Positions 55,401 through 64,000 of a stretch of 64,000 nt of DNA are shown here, in pieces (the first letter of the stretch is position 1; each line of letters opens with the position of its first letter). Under the pieces are notes generated by a model. That model searched no databases, was not told the origin of the DNA, and was given only the letters and a program-made list of their open reading frames with translations. This DNA is from Stemphylium vesicarium (lineage: Eukaryota > Ascomycota > Dothideomycetes > Pleosporales > Pleosporaceae), in assembly GCA_004380135.1 (NCBI GenBank), contig QXCR01000028.1, positions 1 to 64,000 on the forward strand. The letters run 5' to 3'. Both the position numbers and the translations under genes were made by a program.

Positions 55401-55584
55401 TGACGAGGATGACGACGAGGAAGATGACTACGACATGGAGGTTTTCAGCTTCAACGGCAGCTCCTGGAAGGTCAAGGCAGATTTCTTACCCCGGAAAGAA
55501 ACTATGCTTGGTGCGCTGTTGACGGCGCAACTAGACGTGAGGAGTTTGAATCAGTTTTGCAAAATTGGGTATTTGGATGAGTAG
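52492..55584 (+). CDS. SWI1: SWI/SNF complex subunit with ARID domain
   Basis: A single exon of 1030 residues. It is the fungal Swi1/ARID1 homologue of the SWI/SNF chromatin remodeler. The first 240 residues and residues about 315-440 are rich in Gln, Met, Pro and Gly, with PGQMQGQMQ repeats (about 182-200), MGQMGPMGQM repeats (about 325-350) and an 11-12 Gln run near 395-407. The ARID DNA-binding domain is about 241-313 (NLQNLYAAVMRFKGFRVVTQ, GWPRIAQMMNI). The C-terminal half is helical and armadillo-like, then an acidic patch (MDHDDEDDDEEDDYDMEVFS). The ATG has C at -3 to -1 (CACC) context. It is convergent with TAF1. Confidence 0.92.
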   Translation: MDFQSPQNGMYDASSFIDPSAIANPQMNGARPYNPMPSVPQKRDSTGAALSLSRSQTPSQQPQFGFQHSQAFTNTPSPTMQSQHFAPGQMGGQRMQTASPAQNPHAPQMSPMGFQPSPMNQAFNANSGNQFPVQSVQLSQNLQSRQQEAQRQYAMRLQQQQQLGNLAASNMAARQGQQPGGQMPGQMPGQMQGQMQGQMQHPGMQPNMMQNQPQPQNPQVQYQQFLKNVAALMAQQSRPFNPQPQSAGRVINLQNLYAAVMRFKGFRVVTQSNGWPRIAQMMNIHPQQFPQAPNELRQIYESNLLIYETAYMQRQQQMQQKGMPPQGQMGPMGQMGPMGQMAQPGQMGQAGQMNQMSSMGQQMSPTRPTMPGQQNNIAGHQEYLQQLQRSQENLKQQQQQQQQQQQRQSLPPTQQPPQQLDPSAHPQQSTPLQSNAALPSVNGTTPQPDGHARKSLSRQLEGTPIQSQEPNQVQPSPVKQEENAATAESAAPAVEEPERRKPVIERDGVRVYQPAWRTQDNWGGLDFDSENFKNMIDTIANYKPNVPLLPEMGVIDIRAITMSIRSGLPGEARLGLDTLTRITYDNTIQFNLAHCEDLTEVLVEYAEDLLEILGNDNPEVTDIIDLMSYEDVMHHCREEAASLLELPQVGTTAYRLNRTADRLLAITTIFRNLSFLEVNHDSLVSPPVLKFLANFIRLVGTRVLLLRSHMNTFEFMKDIVTFFSNTSAKVILPSREDAYAVLHFLCAFAPMPRPAEPVKFTPFDPLIHRYLPSAVDSLAKLLARDDPNRTYYKQIFINEATATPAYDLLTRSFALAISVVPDRNYIENRMYQMKEPRPKEVRMFEARVAESRKAYLMQGMLAADILASLAPGPETGICRAWLESEDGWAHTLLKFAMSLSATDAAIPHPPPQPNHRGQRPMDHDREGFQLIVHRALSTLKRLGDKSKGGESLVKGVQPQQQQMNGHMDHDDEDDDEEDDYDMEVFSFNGSSWKVKADFLPRKETMLGALLTAQLDVRSLNQFCKIGYLDE
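53035..53092 (+). repeat. Coding minisatellite, CCAGGCCAGATG units
   Basis: About five near-identical 12-nt units encode PGQM/QGQM repeats in SWI1. Copy number probably varies between strains. Confidence 0.75.
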
Positions 55585-55706
55585 AGGGAGTCTCTATTGG
55601 TTGGTTGGCTATTTGATTGTTGGGCTAGTGGATCATGCGGCGTGCTCAGGGGATTCATACAGGGTTGGTTGGTGGATGCGTGGTGGTGAGAGGCTTTGCG
55701 TCTGTA

Positions 55707-55710
<4 letters not shown>

Positions 55711-55736
<26 letters not shown>
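55711..55736. repeat. TG dinucleotide microsatellite
   Basis: Thirteen TG units, about 130 nt past the SWI1 stop. Confidence 0.9.
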
Positions 55737-55737
<1 letters not shown>

Positions 55738-55767
55738 ATAGGCTTTGGTGGTGTTGTGTTGGCGGGG

Positions 55768-55789
55768 GGCTTATATGCGCATATAAGCC
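55768..55789. repeat. Perfect 22-bp palindrome followed by oligo-T
   Basis: The half-site ggcttatatgc is followed by its exact inverse complement with no spacer, then TC and eight T. As RNA it would have to fold with a loop of a few central bases. It lies in the probable 3' region of SWI1. Confidence 0.85.
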
Positions 55790-56492
55790 TCTTTTTTTTG
55801 CATCGTGATAGGCAAAACTTCTCATCTTCTGTTCTCTTGACAGTATTGCATTGCGAAAGACGGGGGGGTTGGTGGGTCGGATGGGTAGGCAAAATCCATC
55901 AGGTGTTGAATTCACGCGCTTTTTCCTTTTATGAATCTGTACCATTTACCCAGCTCTTTTTACTTTCGTATATAGAACTAATGTACGAAAAACTTTATTT
56001 ACTGTTCAATGTCACAACGGCCATTCCCACGCCTCTCAAATCCAAAAGAAGAAGAACATAATGGAATACAGATTGTCAAGATTGATAAATAGTATCGTTT
56101 TTGTTGGAAAGTGTTTTTATCACACATAAGGTAGACAGACCTACATTCCCATCGCCTCTTCAAACGCATACGTACATACTCCTCTCTGCCCCAAAAGAAT
56201 ATGCGCAAGCCCATCCGCTAATCCGCCTATCCATCCCAGCTAAACGAAGCCTAGCAGCACATCTCATCTCATTTGATACTCTTTGTACTTTCCCTCCATG
56301 CCCAAAAAAGTCAAGGGAGCACAAACACCCAAAACACCATCGCTATGCATTTGATTGTGTAAAGAAAAAGCAAGGCAAGAAATGTTACCCCAGGCATAAA
56401 AATGCACGAATAACAGCGCAACCTTTGCACCTCAAGCGACGCACAATAAAAAAAAACCCTCCGCCGCCGCCGCCATCGTCATTATAGTTTTT

Positions 56493-59400
56493 CTAAGACG
56501 GCGAGCCAGCAAAAGAAGGGGTAGCAGGAACGGTAGCGGTAGCAGGCGACGCCGCACTCGCGTCTCTAAAAGTGTCGTTTTGTTTTCGTTGGCCGTTGAG
56601 GAGGGGGCAGAGTCTATTTACGGAAATCGTGTTAGCAAAATCTTATCAAGGTATGTAGGTGTTTGTTAATGTTAGGAATGTTGGGAGATACGTACTTCTT
56701 ATTTGTCTTAATATGGCCCACCTCACCGCAATTAGCACACTTGCGAGGCGTAGCGCCGCCCTTGCCAGGACCACCCGTCGCACTGCCACCCTCGCCCGTC
56801 TGGCTCTTGTGCAGCCCTTTTGCCTTTTCGCGGCCTTCGCGGCGCTCGATGTTGCGCGCGAGACGGGCGAGTTCGGCTTTGAGTTTGATTTGCTGGGCTT
56901 TGTCGACTTCGGGGTCGCCTGTGGGCTTGATGTCTTCGATGCGCATATTGAGGAGGCGCTCTTGGCGCTTGTGCTTGATGTAGAGTTGGATGACGGCCGG
57001 GTCGGTGATGATTTCTGTCACGTCTTCGTACTCGTCGTACTTGTTTTTGATGGTGCGTGTGATTTTGAGCTTCTTGCCGCGGTTGTCTGCATTGCTATTG
57101 CGGGACATTTGCGACATGGTCTCGTCGTCGTGGCGCAAGGCAGCAGGAGTGCCCATTTCGGATTGTTGGCGCGGGACGTTGTTGCGAGGGATGGCTGTGT
57201 CGACATCGTCTTCGGTGTCGGAAGGCGGGTTCTGGGCTGAGAGACTTTCTTTCTGCTTGTTCCAAATACGCTTGATGGCGTTTTCGTACATGACCTGCTG
57301 GCGTTGGACGTTGTAGCTGTGTCCGCCAAGCTCCTTCATCTTCTTGTTGTCAAGACGATCAGCCGCACTCTCACCAACGTCCCTGAAGCCACCTTTCATT
57401 GAAACCTTGATGAAACTGAAACCCAAGCCTTGGCCAGTTGGATCGCCGTCACCGTGAAGTTCCAGCATAGCCTTTCCAGCACATGCATTCAAGAAGTTCT
57501 TCGTGGTGTTCCATGGCGCCAGTTTGACGTCAGCGTTCTCATTGTCGGCTTCTTCATCGTCGTCGCGAATCTCATTTGACTTGATACCGGCATCCTGAAG
57601 CTGCTTGTCACCAGCGTGCATCGAATCAATCAGACATACGTCTTCTGGTTTGATCCAAGTGCGCAGGATTGGCTCCTCGGGAACGGTCTCGCCTGGCACT
57701 GGCTCCCAAGTACCAATGTCTTTCTGATATTTCATGATCTCTCGCATTCGAGAACGATTCTGAGCAATTTCGGTACCGGGGAGATGCTGCTTGATCATTT
57801 CGTTGCTAACCCATGGTTGCCGCGCTCCCTTCTGCTGACCCTTTCGATACAATCGGAACGCCAGCATCTTGAGTCGTTTCTTCGAAGCCTCTGTAACCTT
57901 TCGAGCGTGCGTACCAGGTACCTCGACGGACGGGAATTGTTGACCAACAACCATGAGGTTTGGAATGTTTCGCATGTAATACCTAGGGCCATTAACCCCG
58001 GTCCAGCTTCTGCTGACAAGGAAGTCGGTCTCTTCAGGCTTATGCTTGAACACTGGTGCTCTGTACATAGCGTTGTGAAGCGTCAATACTTGTTGTCCTG
58101 GTTCAACTTGGCCGAACAAAGAGAAAGGACTCTTGTCTTGTGGCAGTAATACTGAAGTCTCTCCTATGCCGTCTTCAGGTTTCGGCCGCGCCGAGTCTTC
58201 CATATCCTTCCGGCGATAGTAGTTGAGAATCTTAACACCCATACCAAAGTTGGATAGAGTTGTGGGATACTCCTCTGAGTACTCGGCAAGGAGAAGGTCT
58301 GAGTTGTCGCCGATGTTGAGGTCCTCTGCTGATGCAAAGGCTTCGGAGGGCTTGAGGTTCTTCTTGTGCTTCCTCTTGACGGACCTGAGCGACGAGATAC
58401 TAGCTCGTTCACCAGGCTTGAATGTAACGGTAGGGCGATGGAATGATCGAAGTTCGCGGTCGGATAGTGCAACCTTGTAGAAAGGATATTGCAACTTCAA
58501 CGCGGGCAGACTGTGCTCAACGTTCATGTGGCCGATAGTACTACGGACCTTCTGTTGGCTGCTCTCCTTGAGCGCGTCATAGGCCTCATCGTTGGAGATG
58601 TTGTATCGCTTGAACATGGGGTTTGCAAGACTACCGCGACTGTCACGCTTGAGGCCCAGACCCAGAGTCCGGGGCTTCGGCGGCTCTGCGCTCGGCTGCT
58701 GTACATCAAGGAGAAGATGTGGGTCGTTCATGTCTAGGAGAATCTTCTTTGATAGCTTCGCTGTCTCTAGTTCGGGGTCGTCCCAGGTGGGTAGGTCCAT
58801 GTGATCGTAGACGGAAAACTGAATAGGCTGGTCCCGGTCTCCAAGTCTTCTCCTCTTGCTCGGTGATTGTCCAGCATCGATGCTATCGGGCGGGGTAGGG
58901 GCCTGGGCACCGCCGGATAGGGTTGGGGAGTCGTCTGGGACGTCCCAATCCTCACAGGAAATCCTGAGGTCGCTCCATGATACGTTGCCGATCATTTCGC
59001 GGTCGTCGATGGTTTCGAAGTGATCGAAATCCATCTGCTCATCGCTATCACCATCTTCTTCTGCTATGCTTGCGATATGTATGAGCCCGCCTTGCTCATC
59101 CTCCTGCTGTCGACCAGATTTGGCCGTGGTAGTTGTGGGGTGCAATCGAAAGCCCTTTTCCTGGTCGGTCGCGAGCTCCAGAGTAAGCTTGTTCGTTTGA
59201 AAAGGTCTCGGTGCCTTTGGCGGGACTTTCGGGATGTAAAAGGCGCGTTTTCGCGGTACCAGACTGAAGAAGCGCGGCGGCTTGTCTGCCTCGAAGTTGG
59301 GCCAGATTTTCTCAAACTCCTCTCTTGACGTCTTTTTGGGTGCATCCGCTGGCTCATCCTTCTTGCGCATAGACTGGGCAAAGAGAGCCAGTTGCTCGCG

Positions 59401-59943
59401 CACTTCAGGATCTTCCTCCTCTATCTCCTGCTGTGCGGTACTCTGTGCGTTGTTGCGGGTACTCGGCTGTGGTGTGCTCTCTACAGCAGCATCGAAGCCT
59501 TCCTGCACTAGGTCCTCAATGGACGTGAGAGGGTCGTCCTCATGCTGCGTTTTTCCTTGTATCGGGTCTGAGTGACTGGGGTCGTCGCCGAAAAGGTCGT
59601 CTTGTACATCGCCGTCGCCAAAAAGATCATCCATGTCTACATCGCCATTGTCCAGCGTATTGCCCGAGTCCTGTAGTGTAGTCCCGCTGAAGTTGAGCCC
59701 GGCATCGTCGCCACCGCCCGACTCGAACTCTTCTTCCGGCAAGTCATCATCGCCAATGTCTTCGTAGTCGATGGCATCGTCCGCCTTCTCGCCAGCCTCC
59801 AGTGGACGCGTAGCGAGGCCACCTAACAGATCTTCCTCGCCTTCCGCAGCGCCCATTTGCGCCTGGCGCATGATTTTGGCAAAGTCATCGTCTTCGGCTG
59901 CCTCGTTGCGGCTGTTCGCCGGCGGGTTGTGCTCGTCGTCCAT
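56493..59943 (-). CDS. TAF1: TFIID subunit TAF1
   Basis: Minus-strand exons 59943-56696 and 56613-56493 give 1122 residues. It is the largest subunit of TFIID, which recognises core promoters for RNA polymerase II. An acidic front (residues 1-200, a TBP-binding-type region) is followed by the DUF3591 core (NVSWSDLRISCEDWDVPDD, PALKLQYPFYKVALSDRELR, FLVSRSWTGVNGPRYYMRNI), a region with RTWIKPEDVCLID, and a zinc knuckle CANCGEVGHIKTNKKLC. The last Cys of the knuckle is supplied by the short second exon after donor GTACGT. No bromodomain is seen, as in yeast Taf1. The gene lies downstream of SMC4 on the same strand. Confidence 0.93.
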
Positions 59944-60572
59944 GGTCGCGCGTGGTATAGGCGTATCACTCGAGCGGTGATGCTATTTTGCTCGGGGTGC
60001 GATATTTTCCCGGGTATTAATATGGTCGCGCAACGTTATGAAGCGGAGGTGAGAGGGCACCGCGAGGCGGGTGAAGGGTTGAGGGGTGCGCGTGCCGGCA
60101 TTCACGCTGCCACCGCGCTCGCGATTCGGTGAAGCGATTCAACTGTGGGCTGGCTCTGTTCGTATGCTTTTCGCGATCGTATTCGATACGGACCCCGGGG
60201 GTTCGCGGTGGCTGCAGTCGGTGTGGCCAAAAGGCTCGTTGTCGTGTACAGTCAATGGAGAAGTCGCGGTTCAAAGCCGCGGTGAGTGGGCCCGTGCGTC
60301 ATCCAAAAACTGGCCCCGATAATGGACATGGCCGCGGACATCAGCTTTCCCTCAAATGTGTCGCCACCAACGCGTTTTCTCTAATCACATTTGACTGCAT
60401 TAACAATGTAAAAACAAGCATCAACATTGTATTCATCGTCAGGTACCAAACCGCGTATATCTCAGTATGGTATCATAATCCAACCCGCTCCATACCAAAT
60501 GCATGCTCATGATAACCATGTCAAACACCCAAACGCCAAATCCAACACACCGGAGCATTGTCCATCATCCCA
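59944..60572. promoter_or_regulatory. Promoter region of TAF1, 3' end of SMC4
   Basis: 629 bp between two tandem minus-strand genes. No clear element recognised. Confidence 0.4.
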
Positions 60573-63500
60573 TCATGCCTGTGCGTTGATATAGTCCTTG
60601 TTCTCAATTGTAACACTCTTCGTCTGTGGTTTTGTTAGCCGTGGCCCAACCCATCAGCTCATCCTCATTCGACTTACCATGTGGTTAACCTTGTAAACAC
60701 CCACCAACCGACTCGCAAGCTCAAACATGTTGTTTCGCAGAGAAATAACAATGAATTGCGCGTTCTTTGTCCTCTCCTTGATGTAGCTCGCGACAATGCT
60801 GACGTTGCGGAAATCCAGGGCAGCGTCGATTTCGTCCATGACGTAGAGTGGCGTGGGCTTGTAGTGATGGAGTGCGAAAACCAGAGCGAGAGAAGAGAGC
60901 GTCTTCTCACCACCAGACAGATTGCTGATATTCTTCCATGACTTCTTGGGAGGCATGACGGAGAAACGGATACCCTCAGAAAAGGCATCGAGCGTGTCTT
61001 CGTATTCAAGCTCAGCGTTACCACCCATGGTGATCATCTGGTACATCTCCTTCAAGCGTGCGGTGATGATGTCGAAGCCTGCCTTGAAGCCCTCTTTACG
61101 TAGGCGTCTGAGCTCTTCGCACTTGTGTTTCGCGGCGTCGCGAGCACTGACAGCCGTGGCTAGATCTGTGGAACGCGAGGCATGCTCTTCAACACGCTTG
61201 CGGTACTCGGCGAGAACAGCCAGGTCCACTTGGGTGGACTCGTTCTTTTTCTCCAAGTGCGCGATTTGGTCCTTTAGAGAAGCCTTGTCCATGTCTTGGA
61301 GCTCGTCTTTGCTGTAGGAGGGCAGGCCTTCGCCGCCGCCTTCTTGCTCCTCGCCCAGATCCGTCACATTCTGGTACGCGAGCTTGTTCAACTTGTCGTG
61401 GAAGTAGGCCTGCTTTTTCTGGAACTCATTGAGAGTCTTTTGCCCTTCTTCGAGCTTGTTGCGCATCTCAATCTCGACTGCACGCGTCTCGTTGAGCTCC
61501 GTCATCTTCTCGTCAAGCTCATTCTTGACCACTTGCAACTCCTCCTTCCTAGTCTGGAGCTCCTCTTGCGCTTCTTCGGCTTGTTGTCGAATTCCAGAGA
61601 CTTCTCGTTGTTGAGAGGCCATGTCCTCCTCGACCTTTTCTGCATCGGCTGCGAGCTTCTCCAATTCTTTGATGGCATCATTGTATGCCTTGTCATGTTT
61701 GGTGCGCTGCTTCTCCTCTTTAGACTTGGACACCTCAGCGTTAGAAGCTTGCTCAGTAAGAGTATCGATTTGTCCCTTCAGACCATCCACCTTGGCTTTT
61801 TGACCACGCAGCTTGACACCTCCGATTTCCATAATCTTGTCTTGCAGAGCCTTGATCTCTGCCTCGATGTCTTCCGTTTCCGAGCGAAGCTTGGAGACCT
61901 CCTTCTCCATAGAAGCGATGTTCTTCTCCAGTGACGAGATGCGGCCCTTGTCGGTCTTTGTAGATGTTTGTTCACTTCCCAGCTCCTGGATGCGGCGCTG
62001 GCAGTCGACGATATTGCGATCGAAGCTCTCTAGCTCAAGCGCGAGCTTTTGCGCCTTGGTGTCTAGCTCAGGAATCTGCTGGTTGAGATCTCTCAGCGCA
62101 GTCTCCAGCTCCCGTAGCTCTTGTTGAAATTCGGTGAAGGTCTGTTCAAGCGTATCTCGGTCATGCTCAAGCTTGGTAACCTGGTCCTTTGAGACGTCCG
62201 ACGCAAGCTTGGACGACATCTTACCCTTCACTACTCGACTTCCACCACCACTCATGGTACCCGCAGTGTCAATGAGCTTTCCGTCAAGGGTAACAACTCG
62301 CCATCGCTTTGCGCCATATGCGATACGCTCAGCCTGGTCGAGATCCTCAGCTACGAGCGTGTTGGTCATGACCTGGAAGAATGCGGGTTTGAGCTTTTCG
62401 TGCTTGGGCTTGACGAGATCGAAGAGGCGAGGCACGTTCTCTGGGGTTTGGACTGGTGACATGTCGCGCTTGGCGAGACGATCCAACAGGATGAAGTTGG
62501 CGCGGCCGAGATTGTTCTTTCGTAGATACTCGATGCATTGTTGACCAGACTCTACGGTATCAACAACCATGTTGTCCAGTTGTGGACACGCCGTTGATAT
62601 GGCAACATCATACTTCTGGTCGATAGTACCCAAGTTACCAAGGCGACCGTGGAAGCCGTCAATGCGCCCAGAGTCTTTCAAGCGCATGAGACCTGTCAAG
62701 ACATTGCCTTGGGTTTGAGCAGAGGATAAACTTGCGCGGGCCTCATCGGCCTTTGCTCTGACTCCTGAAAGCTTCGACCTCAAGGCAGGCTCCTTCTGTG
62801 TGACATCCTCGAGCTTTGCTTGTGTCTTTTGGATGTCTTTCTCTACTCGCTTCCTGTCGGCTCTGCATTCGTCGAGCTCCACAGCCTTGGCTTGCTTTGC
62901 TTCCTCCAGGCCTTCGATTCTAGCCTCGATGTCGGCAATACCCTTGGCGCCTGCGTTCTCGCGCTCACGCATAATGTCCAGCTCACTTTGTGCGACCGCG
63001 ATGGCTGACTGCTTCTCGTTGATCTTGGCGCTCCAAGGTTCCAGAGACTTTTGCTTTGCTGCGATCTCATCCGAAAGGCCCTGTGTTTTGCCGGCTAGGC
63101 TCTTGCGAACAGCTTCAAGCTCCTTCTCCTCGACCTTCATGCTCTCTTCCAGCTCGACTATTTCTTCGTTGTAGCGTTCAAGATCCGCAGCATACTGTTT
63201 CGAGAGACTCTCCGCTTCCGATCGGCCATAGTAGCTCGTCTCCTTGGTCTTCTCCAATTTCTTCTGCTTGCCCGCGAGGAACTTCTTCTTCTCCTCAAAC
63301 TTGACAGCCTCCTTATCGGCGCGAGCTACTTCCTTTTGGAACTCCTGGTTCTTCTTTTCGAGATGTTCGCACTCCTTCGCGCCCTTCTTGTACTGCCGCT
63401 CAAGCTCCTTGATCTCCTCTTCGCTACCTTGATGTCTCTGCAATTCTTCGTCTAGCTGAGCCTGCAGCTGTCCGACGGATTCTTGGGTGACTTGGATGTG

Positions 63501-64000
63501 ATCGTCGAACTCAGAAACGTAGATCTGGTAGAGCGTGGACTGCTTCGAGGCCAGCTCGTTTTCATCCCTGATGTACGCAAGAGCCTTGTTCTTCTTTTCC
63601 TCTAGACCACTCTTCTCCTTTTCCACGTGTTGTACACGATTGCTCTTCTCTCTGCAGACTTCATTTAGATTTTCGACTTCTACTTCAGACTCTGCGATGG
63701 GGGTCTTGTACTTGGACGTGCCGATGATGTCCTCCAAGTACTCAAGAAGACCGTCATCGTGCTCGCCCTGGGCTTTTGGTTTCATCTGCGCAATAGACTC
63801 AACCTCACCCTGAAGAATCAGGAAGCGCTTGTGGTCTAGATCAACTCCTCGATCTCTAAGCAGAGTCGTGACAATTGTAAATGTCGACTCTTTCCTGTTG
63901 ATGTAGTACTTGCTCGAGTTGTTCTTGAAGGCTCTTCGTGAAATTACCAGCTGAGACTCTGGGATAACCTCATGTCCGCCGCTCGGAAGGTCTTTGACCT
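60573..64000 (-). CDS. SMC4: Condensin subunit SMC4, N-terminus beyond the window
   Basis: Minus-strand: the last exon 60623-60573 encodes TKSVTIENKDYINAQA, and the main exon runs from 60678 to past 64000. About 1123 residues are present; the N-terminal head with Walker A is off the edge. From the edge on, LVISRRAFKNNSSKYYINRK and FLILQGEVESIAQMKPKAQG are SMC4 head sequence. Long coiled coils flank a hinge near SGRIDGFHGRLGNLGTIDQK. The C-terminal head has the signature NLSGGEKTLSSLALVFALHH and Walker B PLYVMDEIDAALD. SMC4 pairs with SMC2 in condensin to compact mitotic chromosomes. The final intron (donor GTAAGT, branch GCTAAC) is needed for the usual ending. Confidence 0.95.

Larger units (their letters stand above)
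55585..56492. other. Convergent intergenic region, SWI1 and TAF1
   Basis: Contains a TG repeat (55711-55736), a perfect palindrome with an oligo-T tail, and a CCG repeat near 56461-56475. No gene is supported. Confidence 0.55.

Overview
The window is nuclear DNA of a filamentous ascomycete, most likely a dothideomycete of the Pleosporales type (inference from protein style; no marker gene is present). Genes are monocistronic, about 2 kb apart, on both strands. Introns are mostly 50-80 nt, with GTRNGT-type donors, CTAAC/CTGAC-type branch sites and YAG acceptors. I find 28 protein genes, one truncated by the right edge, and no RNA genes, transposons, CRISPR arrays or plasmid-type features. Most genes were assembled exon by exon so that reading frame, splice consensus and family conservation agree.

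1-7.6 kb is accessory metabolism: a type-B carboxylesterase, an SDR, a microsomal P450 and an alpha/beta-hydrolase, which could be a small catabolic or detoxification cluster. 7.9-13.6 kb is housekeeping: an MTM1/SLC25A39-type mitochondrial carrier, an HRT3/Pof7-type F-box protein and the CCT7 chaperonin subunit.

14-32 kb is more variable: a short F-box-like protein, a TPR/ankyrin protein, two MFS transporters (UNC93-like and MCT-like), a HeLo-like protein head-to-head with an unknown helical protein, a secreted Cys-rich protein whose first intron is a twin intron (stwintron), a GPI-anchored-type protein and a second SDR.

32-64 kb is conserved core biology: VPS71, an acyl-protein thioesterase-like hydrolase, TGS1, the GRASP protein GRH1, a small orphan, a protein with two zinc modules, a divergent metallo-beta-lactamase-like protein, PIP5K (MSS4), proteasome RPT3, SWI1, TAF1 and SMC4. 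These act in chromatin, transcription, snRNA capping, secretion, phosphoinositide signalling, proteolysis and chromosome condensation; they are neighbours rather than one pathway.

The most unusual single observation is the [D1,2]-type stwintron at 27082-27202. The HeLo-like divergent pair at 22.3-25.9 kb is the best candidate for an undescribed functional unit, but that is inference.
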